Origin: Sulfitobacter sp. BSw21498
Lineage (GTDB): Bacteria; Pseudomonadota; Alphaproteobacteria; Rhodobacterales; Rhodobacteraceae
Direction of reading: 5' to 3'
DNA: 64,000 bases
NCBI RefSeq assembly: GCF_006064855.1
Contig: NZ_CP040753.1
Location: 1,054,001 to 1,118,000, forward strand
Shown: piece by piece, positions 47,145-55,289 of the stretch
How the letters are laid out: the number at the start of each line of letters is the position of its first letter
Numbering within the stretch: the stretch's first letter is position 1
The notes under the pieces: model-generated
The model's database searches: none
Told to the model about the DNA's origin: nothing
Seen by the model: the letters and a program-made list of their open reading frames with translations, nothing else
Translations under genes and position numbers: made by a program

Positions 47145-47282
47145 GTGATTTCCATCAACTTTCTTGTAAAAATTGCAATAACTCTTGGCACTGGCTGGGA
47201 TAACAGCCACAACTTCATTTGTATAGCATGGCCGGATATGCAGAAGAAATATGCTGATTTCCACTGTTGCGCCGAGCCCCAC

Positions 47283-47885
47283 TCAACCGACCATAAAAAC
47301 ATCGTATCGTGTTGTTTTACCGATAATTTGATGGGTGCATTTCTGAACACCCTCAAGAGGGTCAGCCTTAGCCGGCCACTTTAGCACTACGCGTTTACGT
47401 GCATGTGCGATCGCCAATCGTACAAGATCAGCCGCGTCATCGTCCGTGCCCACGATTTCGCGAACTTGACGCAGTTCTAACTTCACCAGTGCAGAATTTT
47501 TCCGTTCAGGATGCATTGGATCGATCAGAATTGCTTCGGCAGACAATTCAGGGATCAAATTCAGGGCGTCGCCTTTCAAAAGTGTCATGCGGCCAATAAT
47601 TTCGCGAAGCTGGCCACCTTCTCTTGCTGCGCGTTTCATGCCTTGAACTAACAATGAGTGCATTTCCTCTGAGCGTTCGATCAAAGTGACCTGCGCACCT
47701 AAAGACGCTAAAAGAAACGAGTCCCGCCCCAATCCGGCTGTCGCATCAACGATCATGGGCGTTTTACCCTCCCGCAGCCCCATTGCCTTGGCTAAGTCTT
47801 GACCACGACCACCGCCAAACCGAAGGCGATGGGCGACAGGACCTTTGACAAAATCAATGCGAAGCTCTTTCGCAAACTGCTTCAA
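47283..47885 (-). CDS. rsmJ: RsmJ-like 16S rRNA (guanine-N2) methyltransferase, short N-terminus
   Basis: The 200-residue protein matches RsmJ: RIDFVKGPVAHRLRFGGGRG, MIVDATAGLGRDSFLLASLG, TLIERSEEMHSLLVQGM and EAILIDPMHPERKNSALVKL. RsmJ methylates G1516 in helix 45. The family usually has about 50 more N-terminal residues; here translation would start at a TTG. A nearby ATG on the same strand is in another frame and soon stops, so the gene may be N-terminally truncated. RsmJ is best known from gammaproteobacteria, which makes transfer plausible. The end is 138 bases before rpsU. Confidence 0.78.
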   Translation of the reverse strand: MKQFAKELRIDFVKGPVAHRLRFGGGRGQDLAKAMGLREGKTPMIVDATAGLGRDSFLLASLGAQVTLIERSEEMHSLLVQGMKRAAREGGQLREIIGRMTLLKGDALNLIPELSAEAILIDPMHPERKNSALVKLELRQVREIVGTDDDAADLVRLAIAHARKRVVLKWPAKADPLEGVQKCTHQIIGKTTRYDVFMVG

Positions 47886-48223
47886 GCTTTATCCATTTTC
47901 TATTCCTGAAGATCACCATCGCTCGTACTCTTAAGTCTGTAGTGCAATTTCCACACGTTTATAAAGAGATTATTGGTGGACCGTGCAGCATATTACCGTA
48001 TGGGATCTTTTCGGCCGTTAGATCGATCGCAGCATGTTCGCCCTTCAGGTGACACTGCAAAGGTAAGACGGCCCTTACCGGACATTCGAGCCTAGCAAAA
48101 TCCGACTTGCTAAGCTCCCGAAAGCTGCCGTTGGAACAGGGCGCAGTATTTTGACACGCTCGATGTCCGCTGTGCAGACAAAGCGACACCTACGTCGCCC
48201 AACATTCAGCCTTTCAACCTGCT
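47886..48223. repeat. Gap with dispersed repeat fragment
   Basis: Phrases such as CCTTACCGGACATTCGAGCC and ACGCTCGATGTCCGCTGTGC belong to the repeat family. A promoter for rsmJ/rpsU should lie near its left edge; none is obvious. Confidence 0.4.
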
Positions 48224-49414
48224 TCAGTTCTCGAAGTGGCGTGACCAGATTTCTGTGCGTTTAGCGTCGCGCACTTCGTATTCGCGTATCGCGCGGGTAA
48301 GGTCGCCAACTTCGTCTGTTTCTTTGTCAGCCGCTATGTCTGTTAGCCGCATAGTATACCAAGCAGTTATCCCGCCTTCTGGCACATCCGGAAATCTTGG
48401 AAAGGATGGTTCTGGCATCTGGTTTTCCATCCACAGATTGGGAAGGCTCGGATCAAGAACAAGTGCACGGGCGAGGCCCACGATATCAACCACACCGCTC
48501 ATCACTGCGTCTTCTGCCTGCGCGCGTGTTTTGAAACCGCCGGTTAGCATTAGAGGCTTGGAGGTTTTGGTTCTTGCACGTTTGGCAAACTCGATAAAAT
48601 ACGGCCCGTGTCCCGCACCATCTGAGGCAGCTTTCGCGCCGGGAAAATAGGTCCCACCGCTAATGTCGATAAGGTCCACGGAGGAGGCGTCCAGAGCCGC
48701 GACAACCTCAAGAGCATCATCTTCATCAAGTCCGCCGACCAATTGATCCGAGGAGTTGAGTTTTACCGCAATAGGAAAGTTGTGACCGACTGCCTCACGC
48801 ACTGCTTCAATGGATTGGAGCAACAGTTTCATACGGTTTGCGATTGTCCCACCATATCCATCCCTGCGTTTGTTGAATAACGGCGACAGGAATTGACTGA
48901 GGAGAAAACCATGCGCCGCATGGATTTGCACGCCACCAAACCCTGCTTGTTGCGCCAACTTTGCTGTCTTGGCGAAGTCCAAAGGAATTTGTTGAATTTC
49001 ATCCAGCGACATCCCTTCACATTGCAGGTCGGGCAAGTCGAGTGCGCTTGGCCCTTTCGGATTGCTGATTGGGCGATACGCGAGCGCACCAGCATGTCCA
49101 AGTTGCAGCCATAATAGCGCGCCGTTTCCGCTGCCGTGTTCCGCAAGAGCCTCGAATTTTGATATGTCAGAGTTCACGTCCAACACAAGATTTCCGGGCT
49201 TTTCGGCAAAGTTGGGAGAGGGTTGCACCTCCCCGATAATCGACACGGCCAGACCACCATCGGCCCATCGTTGGTAGAGTCGATTTTGTTCAGCGGTGGG
49301 GATGCCTGTGCCGTCGCCCAATGAGTCAGACATTGCAGATTTGGCAATCCGGTTTTTCAGGATCACACCGCAAGGCAGTTCCAACGAATTAAACAGAACA
49401 TCATGTTGTTGCAT
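48224..49414 (-). CDS. NADH:flavin oxidoreductase, Old Yellow Enzyme family
   Basis: The 396-residue FMN enzyme shows the OYE barrel motifs: LKNRIAKSAMSDSLGD (FMN-side), LWLQLGHAGALAY, FGGVQIHAAHGFLLSQFLSP and NKRRDGYGGTIANRMKLLLQ. The C-terminus includes LMLTGGFKTRAQAEDAV and GVVDIVGLARALVLDP. Such enzymes reduce activated C=C bonds; the natural substrate is unknown. There is no 4Fe-4S cluster region, so it is the short form. It stands alone between repeat-rich gaps. Confidence 0.88.
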   Translation of the reverse strand: MQQHDVLFNSLELPCGVILKNRIAKSAMSDSLGDGTGIPTAEQNRLYQRWADGGLAVSIIGEVQPSPNFAEKPGNLVLDVNSDISKFEALAEHGSGNGALLWLQLGHAGALAYRPISNPKGPSALDLPDLQCEGMSLDEIQQIPLDFAKTAKLAQQAGFGGVQIHAAHGFLLSQFLSPLFNKRRDGYGGTIANRMKLLLQSIEAVREAVGHNFPIAVKLNSSDQLVGGLDEDDALEVVAALDASSVDLIDISGGTYFPGAKAASDGAGHGPYFIEFAKRARTKTSKPLMLTGGFKTRAQAEDAVMSGVVDIVGLARALVLDPSLPNLWMENQMPEPSFPRFPDVPEGGITAWYTMRLTDIAADKETDEVGDLTRAIREYEVRDAKRTEIWSRHFEN

Positions 49415-49745
49415 TAGAACGGCCCCTTCAAATTTTAGCTACTGACGACACTTTCATGAAAAAGCATGGCGGGGCAACCTTGTGTAGGTTTAGGCTCACA
49501 GCCGACCTTCGCCGCACCTGCAGATAAAAGATAAGGCGTTAAAGGTATTTTAGATTCGTTGTGCGGACGAAGCTGACATTCGCTTTGTCACGAATTAGCG
49601 TATAATAGTGGCTATCGCGCCAAAGTAGGCTTCAATACGGCCATTTGGCGTTTTTCCACTGTATGTTCCAACTACAGTGCAAGCCTAATGCAGGCAGGCG
49701 AAATTTATCTCGCCTGCCTGCCCGCACACTTTGAAAAGAGCTCGT
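49415..49745. other. Gap with repeat fragments and a hairpin
   Basis: No gene is visible. Repeat-family phrases occur at 49490-49640 (TTTAGGCTCACAGCCGACCT, GCCAAAGTAGGCTTCAATAC). The hairpin at 49690 is listed separately. Confidence 0.4.
49690..49721. terminator. 12-bp inverted repeat after the nucleoside-permease-like gene
   Basis: GCAGGCAGGCGA (49690-49701) and TCGCCTGCCTGC (49710-49721) are exact complements around an 8-base AT-rich loop, 25 bases beyond the gene's stop. It is a likely transcript end although no long T-run is present. Confidence 0.55.
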
Positions 49746-50756
49746 TCAGTTGTGTGTTCGTGCTGGAACGCCTGTCCGCCAGTTGTCCCAATCCGCCACA
49801 ATCGCATCCACCACCGGCGCACCTACAAGAGTGATGTTGGTAACGGTTTCAGCGAAACCACCCGCCGTTTCCCCCGGGGCGGGATCAAGATGCTGCTGCG
49901 TGGTTTCGTTCGGGTGGCCCTGGTCGAAGTTCACTGCGCCGCGAAGGCTGAGAATCCGCTCCGTACCGTGAGTGCGGTTAATGACCAAAGCCAAGGCCGC
50001 CGCTTCCATTTCCGTGATCAGATAATCATCCGCCCCATAAAGGTTCGCGATATACTGAGCTTCGTTCGACAGGCCTGGTCCATGGAAGAAGGTATCGCCG
50101 GTCATGTGGGTTCCAGTCTTCACCGAGGGCGCAGCCTGCGCCGCAGCATCGGGATACCGCATCCGGTAAGCCTGCGCCGACTCCGAGTCCTGAAGCTCAA
50201 CGTCGTTGGAAAGGTCAACGGCCGCAGATACCAAAGCGGGGTTCATTTCGAACAAGCGATAGGCTTCATATCCCTTGCGGGGAATGAAAACCGGCGCGTC
50301 GGCAATACCTTCCTCGGGTGCCCAGCGATGGCCGAGGTCATAGTCGACCAGCCAGGTTGCCCAGCTTACGTCCGCGATTGTGCCGCGCGATGGAGGCGTC
50401 CCAGCAACACCTGAAAGCACGTAATAGGCTTCTGAGAAATCGAAGTGTGGGTTCAGCAGGATGGCCTGCATCGAAGCGGAAGAGTTAACTTTGCCCATCC
50501 CAAGAACCGAACCGCATACGCTATCATCGTTGCAATGGACGCCCCGCAGTGCACCCGGGACTGCAATGAGTTGGGCACCTTGCCAGTATTTCTCGAACCA
50601 GTGCTGATACTCGCCCGCCCGATCGCCTGTGTTTTCACCAATCTCGAACATGGTCCCGATGAAAACCTTCACCTTCACCGGTTCGGCAGCGGACACGGCT
50701 TGGGGCGCGACGGCGCCAAGAGCCAAAATGAATGCGTATCGTGCGAAGTTCAGCAT
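49746..50756 (-). CDS. Purine nucleoside permease (NUP)-like exported protein
   Basis: The 336-residue protein has a signal peptide (FILALGAVAPQAVSAAE) and the NUP-family body: VKVFIGTMFEIGENTGD, AVPGALRGVHCNDDSVCGS, GVAGTPPSRGTIADVSWATW and YLITEMEAAALALVINRTHG. The fold resembles nucleoside phosphorylases, and fungal relatives are linked to nucleoside uptake. In bacteria the role is unclear; a periplasmic nucleoside-binding or cleaving function is possible. The ATG at 50756 has AGAGG upstream. Confidence 0.8.
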   Translation of the reverse strand: MLNFARYAFILALGAVAPQAVSAAEPVKVKVFIGTMFEIGENTGDRAGEYQHWFEKYWQGAQLIAVPGALRGVHCNDDSVCGSVLGMGKVNSSASMQAILLNPHFDFSEAYYVLSGVAGTPPSRGTIADVSWATWLVDYDLGHRWAPEEGIADAPVFIPRKGYEAYRLFEMNPALVSAAVDLSNDVELQDSESAQAYRMRYPDAAAQAAPSVKTGTHMTGDTFFHGPGLSNEAQYIANLYGADDYLITEMEAAALALVINRTHGTERILSLRGAVNFDQGHPNETTQQHLDPAPGETAGGFAETVTNITLVGAPVVDAIVADWDNWRTGVPARTHN

Positions 50757-51505
50757 GGTCACCTCTTTCCTTTTGTTTCAATTTTTTCTTGGCATACTCG
50801 CACAAAACACTTCAAGGCAACAATCAACTCGCAGCGCTTGTCTGTTCTATGACGTGCTATGTGATTACGAAAGCGAGCGGCTGGGATTGTAGCACCTGCA
50901 CCCCACCAATCGATCTCTAACGTCTGCATTGGCTCTTGGGATCAAGATGGGCGAGTCGGTGTTTGATATCCGTGACCTGCTTAGGCGGCATAGGGTCAAG
51001 GCGCTGTCATCCAGCTACACGCTTACGGCGACCTCAGCCGACGCGTCGTCAAGATCCTGCACATAGACCAGATTTGTGCAGGCGACTACCAGCTCAACGG
51101 TAAGGTATTCCGCGGTGCTCCCACTCAAGAGCGCTCAATAAACCCGTTTTTCTGGAACGGCTTGAGAAGGGTCGTTTTTAGGCTGCCAAAAACCCCATTA
51201 AAAACTCAAGCAGTTGTTGAAGGTTTTTGGCTCTCTCGTGTCAGTAGAAATTAGCTGCATTGCAGAATGTCAATAAACAGGGCTCGAAGCGGACCTCTGC
51301 CACGCCACCAGATTTACGATGCGCGGACAATCTCCGCGGGTCGAAGCCCCGCCAGTCGCACCTCGTGCCACCGGATGTAGCCGTTCAGGTTCTTGCTGGC
51401 CGGCCCACAAAACGGCAAGATGAACCTCATGTGTTGGCTGTCACCTAAAATTGACCCGATTATTGCTACAGAGATTTAATCCGCTCAGTCGTTATGCTTT
51501 GTTGG
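50757..51505. other. Gap with a polymerase scrap and other debris
   Basis: Apart from the umuC fragment at 50926-51060, the segment 51270-51450 holds repeat or IS-like debris (CAGGGCTCGAAGCGGACCTC) that I cannot assign. No intact gene is seen. Confidence 0.4.
50926..51060 (+). pseudogene. umuC: Fragment of a Y-family DNA polymerase gene (umuC-like)
   Basis: The translation ALALGIKMGESVFDIRDLLR then RHRVKALSSSYTL is followed, after a one-base frame change, by YGDLSRRVVKIL. This matches the UmuC segment GIxMGxPxFxVRDL...SSNYxLYGDMSxRVM. Only about 45 codons remain. No umuD is adjacent. Confidence 0.6.
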
Positions 51506-51794
51506 TCATGATATGGTCAAAGCTGGTGTGTCCTTTCGTTTCTGTTTCGCGGTTTCGCAACTGGCTTTGAAACGGTAGCTGCCGTTTCCAGTCTCGAGGA
51601 TGCGGCCGCGATAGGTAAGTCGGTCAAGCAAGGCAGTGGTCATTTTGGTGCCACCGAAGGCTGGAGCTCCTTCGCTGAAGCTATGGTTGGTGGTGATAAT
51701 AGCGCTGGTTCGCTCGTAAAGCTTGCTGAGAAGGTGGAACAACAAAGCACCGCCTGAGGTACTGAAAGGCAGATCGCCCAGCTCGTCTATCACC

Positions 51795-51832
51795 CGGCAG
51801 GCGATTGCGTAGCAATCCGCCGGGAGGGCCAG
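51795..51832. repeat. Palindromic insert F in istB, flanked by 6-bp direct repeats
   Basis: The 38-base insert contains GCGATTGC-GTA-GCAATCCGC, starts CGGCAG and ends CGGGAGGG-CCAG. ATCACC stands on both sides (51789-51794 and 51833-51838), like a target duplication. Read on the other strand it has the same order of blocks as inserts A and D (ATTGCTACGCAAT then CCTGCCG). Confidence 0.75.
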
Positions 51833-51978
51833 ATCACCAAATCCGCCTTGATCAGTGCCTCAACGATCTTCCCGGCTTTGCCCTGAACCTTTTCCTGCTC
51901 CAGCGTATTGACCAGTTCGACCGTCGAGAAGAAGCGCACGCGCTTGCGGTGATGTTCTATGGCCTGAACGCCAAGGCT

Positions 51979-52006
51979 CACGCCGAAGGCGTGCGGATCG
52001 CACGAC
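51979..52006. repeat. Palindromic insert E in istB
   Basis: About 28 bases that interrupt the segment between Walker A and LGVQAIEHH. It contains CACGCC-GAA-GGCGTG and TGCG-GATC-GCA. It lacks the CTCTC and CTGCCG blocks, so it may be a different type. Its limits are inferred from IstB family sequence and are uncertain by a few bases. Confidence 0.5.
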
Positions 52007-52039
52007 CGCGACGTGCGATTTGCCCGTGCTAGGACCGCC

Positions 52040-52077
52040 CCCTCTCGGGCATGCTGCGCATACCCTGCCGAGCAGTG
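52040..52077. repeat. Palindromic insert D in istB, homologous to insert A
   Basis: The 38 bases split VVLI from the Walker A GGP. They carry CCCTCTCGGG, stem GGGCATGC-TGC-GCATACCC (8 pairs, one G-U) and CTGCCGAGCAG. The block order and most bases match insert A in the unrelated IS3 copy 1. Confidence 0.78.
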
Positions 52078-52436
52078 GATCAAGACGACATTCTCAGCCG
52101 CGTCCGTGAACTCGCAACGATGCAGTTGGCGCACGAGGGCCTCGTTGATCTCACTGGCCGCGAAGGTAAAGCCAGAGCGATCCTTGTAGGCTGGGAAGCG
52201 GGCGGCCTTCATATGATAAGCGATCGAGCGCACTTCGCGCTCAGCCATCTCACCTTTGAGGCGTTGCGAGAGTATCGGGACCGCTGCATCAAACGCAGAT
52301 GCCCCTTGTTCAAGCAGATCCCCAACAGAGGTGGTACGCCCTTTTACGAAACCCGCCATTAGCAGGTCGGCAAATGCTCCTTTACCACCTTTGCCAGAGG
52401 GCAATTTTAGAGTGCTTGGCCGGAGACGCCTGACAG

Positions 52437-52727
52437 GTGGGAACGTACGGAAATCATATCAATCTTTCAAAGTTCTTGAACACCTTTCCAAAGGACCAAC
52501 GTGATTGGAGGAAAAATAAATCTTATGGAGCTCCACGGAAGATTGAGATTGACTGGGGCGGACCGCAACCGATCCTGATCGATATTGATGGATCCAAAGC
52601 CATCTTCCGAGGACGCGGGTGGGTACGGCGCTTCTTTGAAGCGTCGAAAGCAAAAGAAGGTGATTATGTGCTGATTACGGAGACTGCCACCTACAAGGTT
52701 TCGGTGCGCTTGGAGCGCGGAGAGTGA
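52437..52727 (+). CDS. Small hypothetical protein
   Basis: The 96-residue frame starts at a GTG without a clear ribosome binding site. It reads APRKIEIDWGGPQPILIDID and GWVRRFFEASKAKEGDYVLI then TETATYKVSVRLERGE. The C-terminal half looks like a small beta domain that could bind nucleic acid, as in some mobile-element proteins, but no family is recognised. It follows the istB remnant directly and may itself be a fragment. Confidence 0.45.
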   Translation: MGTYGNHINLSKFLNTFPKDQRDWRKNKSYGAPRKIEIDWGGPQPILIDIDGSKAIFRGRGWVRRFFEASKAKEGDYVLITETATYKVSVRLERGE

Positions 52728-52956
52728 TCAGTGCAATAGGAAAACCGTACGGAGCCAGCCGGTTTTTGAACAGCCGTATAGAACCGTGGGTCCACCCATA
52801 CACCAATTGGGCAGAATGACTTCCTCCAACGGCTTGATGAAAAAACTTCTTGGGTACTGGCATAAATCAGTAAATCGATTGTGGCACACAGTGGATCCGA
52901 TCAGGACTCACGCCGAGAATATCATTTAATTTCAGTTCGTTAGGATTGAATCTATG

Positions 52957-52974
52957 AGCCCTGCCGTCGGAACC
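52957..52974 (+). repeat. Degenerate tRNA-Asn-end-like sequence, possible old att site
   Basis: AGCCCTGCCGTCGGAACC matches 15 of 18 positions of the tRNA-Asn 3' end in attL/attR, in the same orientation, and is followed by a terminator, as attR is. It could be the far end of the older element whose integrase fragment lies at 41147, or a chance match. Confidence 0.35.
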
Positions 52975-52980
52975 GTAGAA

Positions 52981-53013
52981 AGCCCTCAAGTCTTAAACTT
53001 GAGGGCTTTTTTG
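52981..53013 (+). terminator. Rho-independent terminator
   Basis: AGCCCTCAAG and CTTGAGGGCT are exact complements around TCTTAAA, followed by TTTTTT. The direction is plus. No intact plus-strand gene ends close by, so it may be left over from a lost gene or tRNA. Confidence 0.85.
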
Positions 53014-53719
53014 ATAGTTGAAGTGGTTTTCCCCAATTTGTTTCTTGGCCCTAGGTTCTGCACTCCTGTCGCGAACTGAGTGCTGCCCAAAGCGTCCCCG
53101 TTCAGGGCCAGATTTTACGCAGTTTGATCATACAGTCCGGCTGGATATCCCTTGAAGCAGCATCGGTGCTGCGGGGAGCTTGCCACCATTGCGCTGCGCA
53201 GCCTTTACCCGTTGCCGTCTCTAATATGGCCCGGCGGCCGCTGCGTGACCCTATCCAACAGCGTCCGTTTCCGAACTGGCCCTAAAGCTTTCGTTCGAGC
53301 ACATCCCGAAGCGTTTCTTTATCGAGTACCAAAACCGCGGCGATTTTCTGCGTCTGGTATTTTCATCGTCCAGCTCAGACCACCGTTTCATGCCCATCGG
53401 CGGCATCGCTCAGCATTTCCCCTTCCGCTTAAATTTAAACGCATACAGTTTCGGGGATCACATCGGCCTTGAGAGCCCATTAGAGAGAAAATGAGCACGA
53501 TTCACGCTTGAGCCACCCCAGCCCCGCGGCGCTGACCGTTTGCTTTCCTTTGAGCAGAAGACGTTACACGGTCGGCGTTGGGGAATATGCAAATCTAGCA
53601 TAAAAATAGCTGTCGAGACACGTAACATAAGCAAGATCTTCGGCCTTGGAAACGCTCACCTTTTTCGATGACGATGGCGACGTCCCCAAGCGCGGTAATG
53701 GCATTTATTTCAACGCCGA

Positions 53720-54382
53720 AGATGTCGCTACGCGTCTTAAAACCCGCCAGCAGGTTTACCATGTTGATGCCAACCGCCTCGATCGTATAACCACCTTCCA
53801 TGCACATCACGGCGGGAAGCTTCATACGCCCGATCCGCCGACCGGCATCGGTGAAATCGTCACTTTCCAGTTTGAAAAAGCTGATAGACCGTCCTGCACC
53901 AGCGCCTCGGTGCCCCAAGCGGTAATCTTGGCAATCGCGTCATCCAATGCATTAGACCAGACGTCGCATCCATTGCCGTCATGAAAATCGATATCAAGGA
54001 TCGCAACCCGCTGCGTACCCGATGTACAAAACATTTATGCCGCAACAGCCGCGTTATTGATCAAGCAGTCGCCGCCGTACTGATCTGCCGTGGCATGGTG
54101 GCCTGGCGGGCGACATAGGGCGAAAGCGCAGCCCGTTCCTGCCGCGACATGACGCTGCGCGGCTTACGCGCAAGCGACTGAGCCAAGCGCAGCAGCCCAT
54201 GTGCCCTGCGTCATCGCGGTCTCAGATGCATGACAGTAGTAGCCGACCTTGCCATCAATATCTGTGCGGGTTTTGCCCATGTGCATGCCGCGCACGGGTA
54301 CATTAGCGGCAATGATTTCCCCAACCGACAATTCGGCCTGCGGAAAATGTAGCCTATGATCTTCATTGTGATAAATAGGCAT
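53720..54382 (-). pseudogene. Decayed histone-deacetylase-family gene (acetylpolyamine amidohydrolase-like)
   Basis: Reading leftward, the family order is kept in pieces: NEDHRLHFPQAELSVGE, KVGYYCHASETAMTQGTWAA, CAFALCRPPGHHATADQYGG then an in-frame TAA, RVAILDIDFHDGNG joined directly to VWSNALDDAIAKITAWGTEA, and SFFKLESDDFTDAGRRI with VMCMEGGYTIEAVGINMVN. About 90 residues are missing after DFHDGNG and elsewhere, and the frame changes at least twice. The metal-binding DFH and the GHH pair are still legible, but the gene is dead. Confidence 0.78.
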
Positions 54383-54673
54383 TTCTTATTACGCCTTTGC
54401 GAGCTGCCGGGGTCTCGGGCTTCGAACACGAAGTACAGACAAGAAGCAGTTGGCTAGACGCAGTGCAGAATTCATTTCCCACGGGCGCGGTCCCACCTGC
54501 TGAGTAGTTCTGGCACATATTTTTGCATCAAAGGTCAGCCCCGAGCCCAGACTGACCGACGCTGCCGCACGTACATTTTAGTATAACCTCGAATATGACA
54601 CGGACTGTCTGGTGAAATGTGCGTCTACCCCGTACGAATAATCGATTTCATTTTTTAAAAGGGTTTTCCCGCA
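54383..54673. other. Spacer upstream of the acyltransferase gene
   Basis: About 290 bases between divergent units with no recognisable gene, repeat or hairpin. Confidence 0.4.
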
Positions 54674-55213
54674 ATGAAGATAAGAACACGCGAGATTCGC
54701 GCTGCGTGGCGCAGGTTGATCGGTCGCGGAAAAGTAAGGATTGGAGCAGATCCGAGAATTGCACGGGGTGTGCGTTTCAATTTCAAACTTGGCGGCACTA
54801 TAACGCTCGGGGCACGATGCACATTGCAAGCTGGAACGATACTCGCTCCGACGGGCGGTTCTATCGAATTGGGCGACGACTGTAGCCTGAACCCCTATTC
54901 TATCCTCTATGGCCAAGGTGGACTGAAAATCGGCAACGGGGTCCGGATCGCTGCTCATACCGTTATAGTCCCCTCCAACCACGGCTTTGACGATCTGACC
55001 CAACCGATTTTCAAACAGAAATCTACCGGCCAAGGTGTCGTGATTGAGGATGATGTCTGGATCGGTGCCAACTGCACGATACTTGATGGTGTACGTATCG
55101 CTAAAGGATGCGTCATTGGCGCGGGCTCCGTCGTTAGCAAGTCGACCGAACCGTTCGGGATCTATGCGGGAGTACCCGCGCGCTTTATCAAAAAGCGCGG
55201 AACGACAGCTTAG
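54674..55213 (+). CDS. Left-handed beta-helix acyltransferase (CatB/WbbJ type)
   Basis: The 179-residue protein is built of hexapeptide repeats (GARCTLQAGTILAPTGGS, IELGDDCSLNPYSILYG, VWIGANCTILDGVRIAKGCV). The active-site His is in VPSNHGFDDLTQPI. It ends with the usual YAGVPARFIKKR. Enzymes of this type acetylate sugars or antibiotics using acetyl-CoA and act as trimers. No glycan cluster surrounds it, so the acceptor is unknown. Confidence 0.88.
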   Translation: MKIRTREIRAAWRRLIGRGKVRIGADPRIARGVRFNFKLGGTITLGARCTLQAGTILAPTGGSIELGDDCSLNPYSILYGQGGLKIGNGVRIAAHTVIVPSNHGFDDLTQPIFKQKSTGQGVVIEDDVWIGANCTILDGVRIAKGCVIGAGSVVSKSTEPFGIYAGVPARFIKKRGTTA

Positions 55214-55289
55214 TCTGCAAAGCGGACTTGGCTCTCGGCTGTAATGTCGATCCTGATTGCAGGCACGCCGTGCAGGACGGGTAGATTGC

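Larger units (their letters stand above)
51506..52404 (-). pseudogene. Broken istB (IS21-family transposition helper ATPase) with three short inserts
   Basis: Pieces of one IstB protein are recognisable in order: AFDAAVPILSQRLKGEMAER, AYHMKAARFPAYKDRSGFTF, the Walker A region (GGPSTGKSHVA, only after removing inserts), LGVQAIEHHRKRVRFFSTVE, and IDELGDLPFSTSGGALLFHL with the rest of the C-terminus. Three inserts (52040-52077, about 51979-52006, and 51795-51832) break the frame around Walker A and just before Walker B. No istA is present. The remnant cannot be functional. Confidence 0.85.
52728..53594. other. Gap with att-like sequence and terminator
   Basis: The only structured parts are the tRNA-end-like segment at 52957 and the terminator at 52981. 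A 106-codon frame at 53152-53472 has no recognisable pattern and is not taken as a gene. Confidence 0.4.

Noticed and set aside
52951..52980. A complete tRNA gene at the third att-like site
   Set aside because: Only about 18 bases match the tRNA 3' end; no D arm, anticodon arm or matching 5' acceptor strand could be found upstream.
53152..53472. 106-codon plus-strand frame
   Set aside because: Its composition is Pro/Arg/His-rich without any recognisable pattern and there is no ribosome binding site.
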